Below, one piece after another: positions 7,003 to 14,216 of a stretch of DNA of 15,654 nucleotides. A program made the position numbers and the translations under genes. The notes under the pieces were generated by a model. That model was not told the origin of the DNA and made no database searches. It saw only the letters and a program-made list of their open reading frames with translations. Source of the stretch: Kangiellaceae bacterium (GTDB lineage: Bacteria > Pseudomonadota > Gammaproteobacteria > Enterobacterales > Kangiellaceae); assembly GCA_030590405.1 (NCBI GenBank), contig JAUUYO010000047.1, positions 1 to 15,654 on the forward strand. Reading direction: 5' to 3'. Position 1 is the first letter of the stretch. Each line of letters begins with the position of its first letter.

Positions 7003-9036
7003 ATGCACGCGGAATTTGGTAATTATTTATTAGTGTTCGCTTTTGTTATTTCGATTAGTTTGAGTGTTTTTCCCTTGCTGGGAACTTTTACCAAACAAAT
7101 GTCTTTGGTTTACACCGCTAAGCCATTAGCGATTTTGTTTTTTGTATCATTATTCGGTAGTTTTGTTTGCTTGGCCTATGCCTTTTTTATCGATGACTTC
7201 ACCATTGCCTATGTTGCTCAACATTCAAATTCTCTATTACCTGACCGATATAAAATTTCTGCGGTTTGGGGTGCTCATGAAGGTTCTTTTTTGTTATGGG
7301 TACTCATTTTTTCTGGTTGGACACTGGCGGTTGCTTTAACCGGCAAGAATCTACCTAAACTGAGCCACTCGCGAATATTATCAGTATTAGGAATAATTGG
7401 CTGTGGATTTGTCTCTTTTCTATTATTTACTTCAAATCCTTTTGAACGAACCTTACCTTTTTATCCAGTTGATGGCGCTGACTTAAATCCTTTATTGCAA
7501 GATTTTGGTTTAATCATCCATCCGCCATTGCTTTATATGGGCTATGTTGGTTTTGCCGTCTCTTTTGCATTTGCGATTACCGCATTAATTGAAGGTGAGT
7601 GGAATGCTACCTGGGCTCGCTGGACGCGGCCCTGGACGATTGCTGCCTGGTCCAGTTTAACCTTGGGAATTATGCTCGGTAGTTGGTGGGCCTATTATGA
7701 GTTAGGTTGGGGCGGCTGGTGGATGTGGGATCCATCCGAAAATGCTTCTTTTATGCCCTGGTTAAGTGGTACGGCTTTAATGCATTCTTTGGCGGTCACC
7801 GATAAGCGCAATTCATTTAAAGGCTGGACTTTAGGGTTATCATTAGCCACATTTTCTCTCAGTTTGTTAGGTACCTTTTTGATCCGCTCAGGCGTATTGA
7901 CCTCGGTACACGCTTTTGCCAATGATCCGACTCGTGGTCGTTTTATCTTATTTTTTCTCGCCTTTGTTGTTGGCAGCGCGTTAATTCTATTTCTCTTTCG
8001 AGCGAGCAAGGTTAAAACAAAAGCCAATTTTAGCGAGTTTTCAAAAGACATGTTTTTGTTACTGAATAATGTACTTTTCATTAGTGCAACCTTTATCGTT
8101 CTGTTTGGCACTTTGTACCCACTCTTTGCTGATGCTATGGGTAAAAAAATATCAGTCGGCGCGCCTTATTTTAACAGCATATTTCCTATTCCATTGGTTG
8201 CGATATTTATGTTGTTGGGGGTCGGACCATTACTCAATTGGAAAAAACATGATTTTAGTAAACTAAAAATTCCGCTATTAAAAATTGCGGCCATTTCGGT
8301 TGTTTTGAGTCTCTTTTCTACTTGGTTATTAGACCGTTTTTATCTTTGGGTGTTTGTGGGTTTAGCTTTGTCTTTATGGGTTGGCTTGAATAGTTTTTAT
8401 AATTTAACTTTATTAACTAAATACAAAAAAGGCTTGAGTGCAAAACTTGCCAGTCTAAACCGGGCGACCATTGGAATGACACTTGCCCATATCGGCGTCG
8501 TAGTCCTTTTAGCGGGTGTCGTTTTAACTTCTTACTACAGCGTCGAAAGAGATTTAAGAATGGCGGTTGGCGAATCTCAGGAAATCGCTGGCTACAATTT
8601 TAAAATGAAAGCCGTAGAAAATGTACAGATGGAAAATTACCGAGCGACTATTGTGAGTTTTGATATTTACCAAGGTGATTCGATGTTGTTGACGTTAAAA
8701 CCTGAAAAACGATTTTATTTAGCGGGTGGTCAGATGATGACCGAAGCGGATATCGATGCAACATTATCCAGAGATCTCTATATTGCTTTGGGTGAGCCGC
8801 TGGATAATCAGGGCCAGGTTTGGTCGGTTAGAATTTATGTTAAAGCTTTTATTCGATTGATTTGGCTTGGGGCAATCTTTATGGGATTTGGTGGCATTAT
8901 TTCTTTACTCGATAAGCGCTATCGAAAATTGCAAGCTAAAGACAATCAAGCAAAATATAACCAGGCAAAATATAACCAAGCGAAAGGCAATCAATCAAGT
9001 GATAGTCAAACTCAGCCCGATATGGCAATCAGTTAG
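7003..9036 (+). CDS. ccmF: Heme lyase core subunit CcmF
   Basis: CcmF is the large inner-membrane component of the cytochrome c heme ligation complex. This copy has 677 residues, slightly longer than the E. coli protein. The WWD motif is at 236-243 (WGGWWMWD). Key histidines fall at H173 (IIHPPLLYMG), H261 (MHSL), H303 (SVHAF) and H496 (LAHIGVV). The first three keep the E. coli numbering, and H496 corresponds to E. coli H491. H173 and H303 flank the WWD heme site; H261 and the fourth are thought to hold a membrane heme b. Many transmembrane segments are visible. The extra length is a hydrophilic tail after residue 644, made of four AK(D/Y/G)NQ repeats and a Ser/Gln-rich end. AAGGA lies about 12 nt before the ATG. 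Confidence 0.97.
   Translation: MHAEFGNYLLVFAFVISISLSVFPLLGTFTKQMSLVYTAKPLAILFFVSLFGSFVCLAYAFFIDDFTIAYVAQHSNSLLPDRYKISAVWGAHEGSFLLWVLIFSGWTLAVALTGKNLPKLSHSRILSVLGIIGCGFVSFLLFTSNPFERTLPFYPVDGADLNPLLQDFGLIIHPPLLYMGYVGFAVSFAFAITALIEGEWNATWARWTRPWTIAAWSSLTLGIMLGSWWAYYELGWGGWWMWDPSENASFMPWLSGTALMHSLAVTDKRNSFKGWTLGLSLATFSLSLLGTFLIRSGVLTSVHAFANDPTRGRFILFFLAFVVGSALILFLFRASKVKTKANFSEFSKDMFLLLNNVLFISATFIVLFGTLYPLFADAMGKKISVGAPYFNSIFPIPLVAIFMLLGVGPLLNWKKHDFSKLKIPLLKIAAISVVLSLFSTWLLDRFYLWVFVGLALSLWVGLNSFYNLTLLTKYKKGLSAKLASLNRATIGMTLAHIGVVVLLAGVVLTSYYSVERDLRMAVGESQEIAGYNFKMKAVENVQMENYRATIVSFDIYQGDSMLLTLKPEKRFYLAGGQMMTEADIDATLSRDLYIALGEPLDNQGQVWSVRIYVKAFIRLIWLGAIFMGFGGIISLLDKRYRKLQAKDNQAKYNQAKYNQAKGNQSSDSQTQPDMAIS
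8935..8994 (+). repeat. Four 15-bp tandem units in the ccmF tail
   Basis: The units encode AKDNQ, AKYNQ, AKYNQ and AKGNQ (CcmF residues 645-664). The two central units are nearly identical at DNA level. They lie after the last transmembrane helix of CcmF, in a region not needed for the known motifs. Confidence 0.8.
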
Positions 9037-9047
9037 AGGGGGTCAAT

Positions 9048-9596
9048 ATGAAGAGCAATAGCCAGGTGTTGAAATCCGTCATTTCCTTAAGTGTGTTTGT
9101 GGTATTTGTGGTGATCTTTTATTTTTTGATCGGTCAGGATAAAACAGAATTGCCATCTCAACTAATAGACCGTCCCGCACCGGTTTTTAAAGTAAGTGAT
9201 CTGTTGCAAGAGGATTTGATTCATACTCAAGAGGATTTTAAAGGTAAAATAACCTTGTTGAATGTGTGGGCGAGCTGGTGTCCTTCCTGCTATTCCGAAC
9301 ATCCTTTTTGGAAAAACTACGCTGAAAATAAAGACATCGTTTTGGTCGGTTTAAATTATCGAGACAAAAAACAAAAAGCACTAAAATTTTTGCGAGAGCA
9401 GGGTAATTATTATGATTGGAACCTGTTTGATCAAAATGGTCGGTTAGGGATTGAATTTGGCGTTTATGGTGCGCCGGAAACTTTTCTGATCGATCCAAAA
9501 GGTAAAGTGAGATACCGCCATGTTGGGGTGGTTAGTCCTGAGGTTTATCAAAATATATTTTTACCATTGATTGATAAAATAAAGAAGGGGTTTTAG
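9048..9596 (+). CDS. ccmG: Membrane-anchored thiol:disulfide oxidoreductase CcmG (DsbE)
   Basis: This 182-residue thioredoxin-like protein reduces the cysteines of apocytochrome c or of CcmH in the periplasm. An N-terminal uncleaved anchor spans about 10-29. The active site is WCPSC (C78, C81), followed by the acidic E84 in SEH, which CcmG proteins use to tune reactivity. GVYGAPETF at 138-146 holds the cis-proline (P143) and is diagnostic of the CcmG/DsbE group. Length agrees with the family. A strong GAGGGGG Shine-Dalgarno lies 6 nt before the ATG, and the gap to ccmF is 11 nt. The 3' end (AAGAAGGGG) doubles as ribosome-binding site for ccmH. Confidence 0.96.
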   Translation: MKSNSQVLKSVISLSVFVVFVVIFYFLIGQDKTELPSQLIDRPAPVFKVSDLLQEDLIHTQEDFKGKITLLNVWASWCPSCYSEHPFWKNYAENKDIVLVGLNYRDKKQKALKFLREQGNYYDWNLFDQNGRLGIEFGVYGAPETFLIDPKGKVRYRHVGVVSPEVYQNIFLPLIDKIKKGF

Positions 9597-9599
9597 TTG

Positions 9600-10016
9600 A
9601 TGAACAAGTCTTTTCTTACAAAAATATTTTTCTTAACGGTGTTGTTATTGTTGTCTACTGTTGGTTTTGCAGCGATCGATATTTATGACTTTGACGATTC
9701 AGAGCTGGCCGCCAGGTTTCAAAAACTGACTTATGAGCTTAGATGCCCTAAGTGTCAAAATCAAAATCTCGCTGACTCTAATTCAACCTTGTCGTTGGAT
9801 CTAAAACAGATTGTTTATGAAAAATTAAAAGCCGGTGAAAGCGATCGACAAATTTTGGATTTCATGAAACAGCGCTACGGCGAGTTTATTTTATTTAAGC
9901 CGGAAATGAGTCAGAGTAATGCCTTTCTCTGGGCTGGACCCGTTATTTTTCTGGTGTTGTTTTTAATATTTTTCTTGAGATGGTATTTGAATAATCGGGA
10001 AGTGAACGATGAATAG
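9600..10016 (+). CDS. ccmH: Cytochrome c maturation thiol oxidoreductase CcmH
   Basis: The 138-residue protein has a signal peptide ending near FAA (residues 23-25), the redox motif LRCPKCQNQ with C49 and C52, and a C-terminal membrane helix at about 107-125. CcmH is a periplasmic dithiol protein that resolves disulfides between apocytochrome and CcmG before heme ligation. It corresponds to the N-terminal part of the fused CcmH of E. coli; here the TPR part is a separate gene, ccmI. A TTG at 9597 directly precedes ATG at 9600; I choose the ATG because the AAGGGG site is about 9 nt upstream. It overlaps ccmI by 8 nt. Confidence 0.95.
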   Translation: MNKSFLTKIFFLTVLLLLSTVGFAAIDIYDFDDSELAARFQKLTYELRCPKCQNQNLADSNSTLSLDLKQIVYEKLKAGESDRQILDFMKQRYGEFILFKPEMSQSNAFLWAGPVIFLVLFLIFFLRWYLNNREVNDE

Positions 10017-10737
10017 TTTTTGGATAGCGGTGGGTTTAAGTTTAGCGTCAGCCCTGACTTATCTCTGGTTTAGTGTGCAACAACAAAATGTTTCGACCGT
10101 TTTGACAAAAAAGAGTCCGACTAATAGCGCAAAAATATTATTAATGTTTCCGGCACTTATCTTATTGATAGCACCTGCAGGTTATTATTACTTAGGTAAT
10201 GCAGAAAAACAAAATGATTGGCAAATGGCCGTTGAAAACATGAGCCAGATTCAAGCCGGTAAAAGCACTTCAATAAAGAGCGGCGATATTCAGGCTTTGA
10301 TATTGGCCCTTCGCAGTTCCATTGCTCAAGAGCCTCAAAATGGTCAGTTGTGGTTTATGCTGGCAGAAAGTTACTTTCAATTGAGAATGATCGATTTAGC
10401 TGACGCTGCAATGCAAAAAGCGCTCAGGATTGAAGCAAGGCCGAACTGGTTTGTTGCCAATGCACAAATTTTATCACTTCGCTCTAATGCTTCCGATATT
10501 TCTAAGTCGATTAATTTGTTACAAAATGCGTTATCGATTCAACCAGAGCATCAAAGTGCTCTGCTAACTTTGGGGTTTATCTACTTGAGACAAGAGCAAT
10601 ATGAGTTTGCAATTGGAAGTTGGCAGAAATTGTTATCCTTGCTTGAAAAATCGGGTAACGATACCGCTAGAATTCAAAAGCAAATCGATTATGCCAAGCA
10701 GCAATTAAGCGCTAAAAGGCTCCCAAAGTCCGACTGA
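10009..10737 (+). CDS. ccmI: TPR-containing apocytochrome chaperone CcmI (short form)
   Basis: Two N-terminal transmembrane segments (about 4-22 and 44-62) are followed by a periplasmic domain with tetratricopeptide-like helices at roughly 109-142 (NGQLWFMLAESYFQLRMIDL and on) and 182-214 (SALLTLGFIYLRQEQYEFAI). CcmI binds the C-terminal helix of apocytochrome c and delivers it to CcmFH. At 242 residues it is shorter than the roughly 400-residue versions in some gammaproteobacteria and seems to lack their extra C-terminal domain. The start overlaps the end of ccmH by 8 nt. It is the last gene of the operon, and no clear terminator follows. Confidence 0.88.
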   Translation: MNSFWIAVGLSLASALTYLWFSVQQQNVSTVLTKKSPTNSAKILLMFPALILLIAPAGYYYLGNAEKQNDWQMAVENMSQIQAGKSTSIKSGDIQALILALRSSIAQEPQNGQLWFMLAESYFQLRMIDLADAAMQKALRIEARPNWFVANAQILSLRSNASDISKSINLLQNALSIQPEHQSALLTLGFIYLRQEQYEFAIGSWQKLLSLLEKSGNDTARIQKQIDYAKQQLSAKRLPKSD

Positions 10738-11080
10738 ATCGCCTTGATTTATTCGTTTAACAGTATGATTTATATTGATTTGTGAACTTTGACACAAATA
10801 AGTAGTTGCATAAATGCTCCTGCTAGTGCATCTTTAACCTCGCAGTTACTCGGTTTGTTTTAATAATTGCTCGGCTAACTGTGGAACAATGGAATTCAAA
10901 TTCAGATGCTTATCAATAAAAGTTGAATTAGATAGTATTCCAGTTGTCCATTATTTGTGTTCTGCTAGTTGGACACTTTACTTTTAAGGGTTGTAACAAT
11001 CGACTTTATGCTCAGTCCTTAGAGTAACCTGATATATGTTGGGTTTTTAACTTAAATTTAAGAAACGGAGAATAACACTC
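10738..11080. other. Intergenic region between ccmI and the EGKCG-rich gene
   Basis: This 343-nt AT-rich stretch has no convincing gene. A perfect dyad TTTGTG-N8-CACAAA lies at 10779-10798 and could be an operator. Overlapping it is TTGACA (10789-10794), a consensus -35 hexamer, but the -10 options 16-18 nt later (TAAATG or AATGCT) are weak. It is also about 260 nt upstream of the next gene. Just before 11081 the sequence AACGGAG gives a good ribosome-binding site. The true promoter of the EGKCG-rich gene cannot be fixed. Confidence 0.4.
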
Positions 11081-11461
11081 ATGAAAAAACTAACTAAAAT
11101 AGCGACAGTAGTTGGAACTTTATTATTTGCAATGATGTATATCAATACTGCTTCTGCTGATGCAAATCCATTCGCTCAAGTTGATCAGGTTCAAACAATT
11201 GTTGGTGAAGACGGCAAATGTGGCGACAAGAAAGACAAAAAATGTGGCGAAGGAAAAGACAAAAAATGCGGCGAAGGCAAATGCGGCGATAAGAAAGGCA
11301 AGAAAGAAGGCAAATGCGGCGAAGGTAAGTGCGGCGAAGGTAAGTGCGGCGATAAGAAAAAAGCTAAGAAAGAAGGCAAATGTGGCGAAGGTAAATGTGG
11401 CGATAAGAAAAAAGCTAAGAAAGAAGGCAAATGTGGCGAAGGCAAATGTGGCGGTAAATAA
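11081..11461 (+). CDS. Secreted EGKCG-repeat protein, HvfA/bufferin-like RiPP metallophore precursor candidate
   Basis: 126 residues. A Sec signal peptide (KK, then a hydrophobic stretch, then ASA before DANPF) should be cut after A26. The mature part is almost entirely Gly, Lys, Cys and Glu. It has 11 cysteines (47, 55, 63, 68, 79, 84, 89, 101, 106, 118, 123), eight of them in EGKCG motifs and one in DGKCG. HvfA and bufferin-type precursors share a signal peptide, an early NPF-like segment and EGKCG motifs. In them, MNIO enzymes (HvfB, DUF692) with a partner such as HvfC convert the motif cysteines to copper-binding oxazolone- or thiooxazole-type groups. No such enzyme gene lies in the window, so modification here is inference. 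If unmodified, it would still be a thiol-rich periplasmic metal-binding candidate. GGAG lies about 10 nt before the ATG, and a strong terminator follows, so it looks monocistronic. Confidence 0.8.
   Translation: MKKLTKIATVVGTLLFAMMYINTASADANPFAQVDQVQTIVGEDGKCGDKKDKKCGEGKDKKCGEGKCGDKKGKKEGKCGEGKCGEGKCGDKKKAKKEGKCGEGKCGDKKKAKKEGKCGEGKCGGK
11351..11452 (+). repeat. Two 51-bp tandem units in the EGKCG-rich gene
   Basis: 11351-11401 and 11402-11452 are nearly identical. Each encodes DKKKAKKEGKCGEGKCG, with two EGKCG motifs. Shorter 15-bp EGKCG units precede them at about 11306-11350. The gene evidently grew by in-frame duplication. Confidence 0.88.
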
Positions 11462-11500
11462 GCGACATTTTCGTTAATTTGTTCTAATTTCAAATTATCT

Positions 11501-11536
11501 AATCAGGCGTTACTCGGTAGCGCCTGATTTTTTTTG
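11501..11536 (+). terminator. Rho-independent terminator after the EGKCG-rich gene
   Basis: The stem AATCAGGCGTTAC (11501-11513) pairs with GTAGCGCCTGATT (11517-11529) over 13 bp with one G-U pair and a 3-nt TCG loop. It is followed by an uninterrupted T-run to 11535. It closes the EGKCG-rich gene 40 nt after its stop codon and separates it from mlaA. Confidence 0.92.
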
Positions 11537-11625
11537 TCTAAAATATGTGCTAAATAATTCCCGAAATATGGATTGATCTGGGTTATAGTATGCGCCCATA
11601 TTTACATTATCCCTTAAGCCTTGTT

Positions 11626-11630
11626 GGAGA
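11626..11630 (+). promoter_or_regulatory. Shine-Dalgarno GGAGA that favours a TTG start for mlaA
   Basis: GGAGA sits 7 nt before TTG 11638-11640. The alternative ATG at 11590 has no comparable site, and a possible -10 box TATAGT (11584-11589) directly before it would place that ATG at or upstream of the transcript start. Confidence 0.65.
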
Positions 11631-11637
11631 ACCTCTC

Positions 11638-12369
11638 TTGTACCAATTAAAGTTTATAGCCTTATTCTTGATGGTTATTACCGTGACTGGCTGTGCCTCT
11701 ACAGGTTCAAATCCCAGTGATCCCTGGGAAGGTTGGAACCGCAAGGTCTATAGTTTTAATATAGCGATTGATAAAACGGTGGCAAGACCGATTACCGTCG
11801 GCTATAAGGCGGTTACCCCTGATTTTCTTGAAACCGGGGTGAGCAATGTATTTAGTAATTTGGAGGATGTACCTAATTTCTTAAATAATTTATTGCAAGG
11901 AAAGCCGACAGACTCGATATCCGATCTGGCCCGATTTGTCATTAATTCTACCTTAGGCATTGTCGGTTTGTGGGATCCAGCTTCTAGTATGGGGTTGCAA
12001 AAACACGATGAGGATTTCGGTCAGACTTTAGCCACCTGGGGGGTTGGTGATGGTCCCTATATGATGTTGCCATTACTCGGTCCTTCGACCTTGCGAGACA
12101 CCATTGCGCTTCCAGTTGATTCAGAAACGGACCTGATTAACCAGATTGACCATATTCGAACCAGAAATCAGGTCAAAATTATTGAATTGATGGACAAGCG
12201 AGCGGCAATAATGTCTCTAGAAGAGCAGTTAGAATCTGCCAATGATGAATACCTCTTTGTGCGAGATGCATGGTTACAGAACAGGAAATACAAGATATTT
12301 GACGGTGAATTACCGTTAGATGATGAATTTGAATGTGAGGAAGAAGATGAGGATGATTGCGATTTTTAA
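11638..12369 (+). CDS. mlaA: Outer-membrane lipid asymmetry lipoprotein MlaA (VacJ)
   Basis: MlaA removes misplaced phospholipids from the outer leaflet of the outer membrane and passes them to periplasmic MlaC. From the TTG start the protein has 243 residues. It begins with a lipoprotein signal peptide whose lipobox is VTGC (C19), followed by ASTG. Family blocks follow: DPWEGWNRKVYSFN, DFLETGVSNVFSNLEDVPNFLNNLLQGK, RFVINSTLGIVGLWDPAS, and EDFGQTLATWGVGDGPYMMLPLLGPST. The frame also opens at ATG 11590, which would add 16 residues and give an atypically long pre-lipobox segment. The last 17 residues are strongly acidic with two cysteines (EFECEEEDEDDCDF), an unusual tail. No other mla genes are nearby, which is common for mlaA. 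Confidence 0.95.
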   Translation: MYQLKFIALFLMVITVTGCASTGSNPSDPWEGWNRKVYSFNIAIDKTVARPITVGYKAVTPDFLETGVSNVFSNLEDVPNFLNNLLQGKPTDSISDLARFVINSTLGIVGLWDPASSMGLQKHDEDFGQTLATWGVGDGPYMMLPLLGPSTLRDTIALPVDSETDLINQIDHIRTRNQVKIIELMDKRAAIMSLEEQLESANDEYLFVRDAWLQNRKYKIFDGELPLDDEFECEEEDEDDCDF

Positions 12370-12482
12370 AATCTAACTCGCTAAATTAATCAAGGAAATA
12401 ACGGATCCTTGATGAAAATAACCGACTTAACGACCAACCGGGAAAGATAAATAGTACCTATGTCCCCAGACATAGGTAAACC
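12370..12482. terminator. Convergent intergenic region with two hairpins between mlaA and pilZ gene
   Basis: ATCAAGGA (12389-12396) pairs with TCCTTGAT (12406-12413). TACCTATGTC (12455-12464) pairs perfectly with GACATAGGTA (12469-12478) around a 4-nt loop, ending 4 nt from the PilZ stop codon. Neither has a clean T-tract on the plus strand; on the minus strand the second hairpin is followed by a T-richer ACTATTTATCTTT. They probably act as bidirectional, imperfect terminators or 3' end protectors. Confidence 0.5.
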
Positions 12483-12788
12483 CTATTTTACATCAATCAT
12501 AGTCCCTGCAATTGCAAACAGCCCATTGTCGATTGGTTCAACTCGGACAACTTCGAATGAAGCTGTTAATGTGGCCATTTTTCTCTGTTCAGAGCTGATA
12601 TCTAAACTAAGTTGTTGATTCACCTCAAACTTTTCATTTGTTATGAACATTGCTCCATCGCCGCTTAAATTTTTACCTTCGCCCTCAAAAACGTTTCCAG
12701 TCGTCGGATCAGTAATTTTAACTTTTGCGTTTACAAACATTCTGATGAAATTTCTTTTTTCGCTATAGTCGTTATCCGCTGATGTCAT
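12483..12788 (-). CDS. PilZ-domain cyclic di-GMP-binding protein
   Basis: This 101-residue single-domain protein starts at ATG 12788, preceded by AAGGGG at about 6 nt. The frame extends 12 codons further upstream, but without a comparable site. The c-di-GMP-binding signatures are R12-N-F-I-R16 (RxxxR) and N40-L-S-G-D-G45 (the D/N-x-S-x-x-G motif), followed by a beta-rich remainder ending VRVEPIDNGLFAIAGTMIDV. PilZ proteins sense cyclic di-GMP and adjust motility, adhesion or exopolysaccharide production. It is transcribed away from the PP2C/STAS pair, with a 216-nt gap to the preferred phosphatase start. An intact pair of binding motifs suggests it is a true receptor; its output partner cannot be told. 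Confidence 0.9.
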   Translation of the reverse strand: MTSADNDYSEKRNFIRMFVNAKVKITDPTTGNVFEGEGKNLSGDGAMFITNEKFEVNQQLSLDISSEQRKMATLTASFEVVRVEPIDNGLFAIAGTMIDVK

Positions 12789-12929
12789 GAGTGACCCCTT
12801 TTGTATTTTAGATATTCGAACCAAGAATCTAATCCGGTTTAAGTAGCTTGAGATTTGTTTAAATATGTATTATTTTACTCAATATTAGAAAATAATTGCG
12901 AAATGGTCAATGAAAATACCAACAAACAG

Positions 12930-12957
12930 TTGCCTGGATTTTAATCAGTAGTATCCT
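12930..12957 (+). promoter_or_regulatory. Candidate sigma-70 promoter for the PP2C/STAS operon
   Basis: TTGCCT (12930-12935) and TATCCT (12952-12957) are 16 nt apart, each matching consensus at 4 of 6 positions. This would give a leader of about 40 nt before the ATG at 13005. Confidence 0.3.
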
Positions 12958-13004
12958 ATAGGTTGATATAGAATGATAAATAGTGAATGGGAAGTGGAAA
13001 AAAC

Positions 13005-14216
13005 ATGGACATGGTTTTTAATACCCTGAGTAATTCTTCTAAATTGAAAAGTATTCTGGTAATTGACGATGAAGCTATCGTTCGAGAGAGCATGGCTATT
13101 TATCTCGAAGACAGCGGTTATAATGTTATTCAGGCCGTGGATGGTAAACAGGGACTGGCATTATTTTGTGAATTTCAGCCCAGTTTAGTGTTATGTGATC
13201 TAAGAATGCCCGAAATGGATGGCATGACATTACTCGCAAAAATAAGTGGGCTGTCACCTGAAACTCCTATTATTATTGTTTCTGGAGCTGGCCAAATTAA
13301 TGACGTAGTTGAAGCGCTAAGACTCGGTGCGCTCGATTATTTGGTTAAGCCCATTACTGATATGGCCGTGTTAGAAAATGCAGTGCAAAATGCCTTACAT
13401 AGAAGCTATCTGGAAGTCGAAAATCAAAATTATAAAGATGAACTAGAGATCGCCAACCGTGAACTGCAAAAGAACCTTGGGCTATTGCAAAAGGATCAGG
13501 AGGCCGGCCGCCTGGCGCAATTACAATTGTTACCACCAGCAGATGCCGTTATTAACGGGTATCGTTTTCAACATATCATTGTTCCTTCGCTTAATTTAAG
13601 TGGTGATTTTGTTGACTATTTTGAAATTTCACCTCGTTATACAGGCTTTTATTTTGCGGATGTTTCTGGCCATGGTTCGGCTGCTGCTTTTGTGACCATG
13701 ATGCTAAAAAGTTTGATTAATCAGCCATTACGTCAGTTTAGAACTGGTGAAAATCAGCGTATTATCAATCCTTCTGAGTTATTGACTTACCTTAATGACG
13801 AACTCGTCAAAGCTAATTTGGGCAAACACATCACCTTATTTTATGCGGTGATTGACTGTCAAACTCAAAACTTGTCCTATAGTGTCGCTGGTCAATACCC
13901 CGCGCCAGTTTTGGTACGAGGAGGGCAGGCTGAATCTCTTAAAGACGATGGATTTCCACTCGGTTTATTTGATTGGGCAACGTTTAATAACAAAAATGTG
14001 GGTGTCGGAGGCGGTTTTAAATTATTGATGGTCTCCGATGGTTGGCTCGAAGTGCTTTCCTCAGGAAATACTCCGGCGAGTGAATCTTACCTATTAGAAT
14101 TCGCACAATCTAACCCAATTAAGATATCAGAATTTATGGAGCCGGTTAGACAGTACCAAAATGATAGCCCTCCCGATGATATTACCGTCTTTATTGTAGA
14201 AAAGGAGCAGCAATGA
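13005..14216 (+). CDS. Response regulator with PP2C-type (SpoIIE/RsbU) phosphatase domain, HsbR-like without kinase
   Basis: 403 residues from ATG 13005. Receiver domain at about 15-130 with acidic pocket D21-D22, phosphoacceptor D65 (CDLRMPEMDG) and K115. A coiled-coil linker spans about 135-178. The PP2C domain occupies about 180-400 with metal-ligand aspartates D201 (GDFVD), D219 (ADVSGHG), D345 (VSDG) and D391/D392 (PPDDIT). It should dephosphorylate a serine on a STAS protein when the receiver is phosphorylated; the STAS gene follows with a 4-nt overlap. The layout matches the HsbR-HsbA (Pseudomonas) and CrsR-CrsA (Shewanella) partner switches. Those regulators also carry a C-terminal serine-kinase domain, absent here, so the opposing kinase must be elsewhere. 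An alternative ATG at 12987 adds six residues but lacks a ribosome-binding site. Confidence 0.92.
   Translation: MDMVFNTLSNSSKLKSILVIDDEAIVRESMAIYLEDSGYNVIQAVDGKQGLALFCEFQPSLVLCDLRMPEMDGMTLLAKISGLSPETPIIIVSGAGQINDVVEALRLGALDYLVKPITDMAVLENAVQNALHRSYLEVENQNYKDELEIANRELQKNLGLLQKDQEAGRLAQLQLLPPADAVINGYRFQHIIVPSLNLSGDFVDYFEISPRYTGFYFADVSGHGSAAAFVTMMLKSLINQPLRQFRTGENQRIINPSELLTYLNDELVKANLGKHITLFYAVIDCQTQNLSYSVAGQYPAPVLVRGGQAESLKDDGFPLGLFDWATFNNKNVGVGGGFKLLMVSDGWLEVLSSGNTPASESYLLEFAQSNPIKISEFMEPVRQYQNDSPPDDITVFIVEKEQQ

Noticed and set aside
7695..8111. 138-residue minus-strand frame inside ccmF
   Set aside because: It lies fully within the well-conserved ccmF coding region and resembles no known family; it is a shadow.
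10889..10987. 32-codon frame from ATG 10889 in the gap after ccmI
   Set aside because: It has no properly spaced ribosome-binding site and no recognisable sequence; chance is the simpler explanation.
11160..11477. Lys/Ala/Asn-rich overlapping plus-strand frame
   Set aside because: It is a frame-shifted reading of the same repeats with no independent start signal.
11191..11493. Pro/His/Leu/Ser-rich protein on the minus strand
   Set aside because: It is the antisense shadow of the EGKCG repeats, with no ribosome-binding site. The plus-strand frame has a signal peptide, a good ribosome-binding site and a terminator.
12987..13004. ATG 12987 as start of the receiver-PP2C protein
   Set aside because: No Shine-Dalgarno precedes it, while purine-rich GGAAGTGGA sits before ATG 13005.
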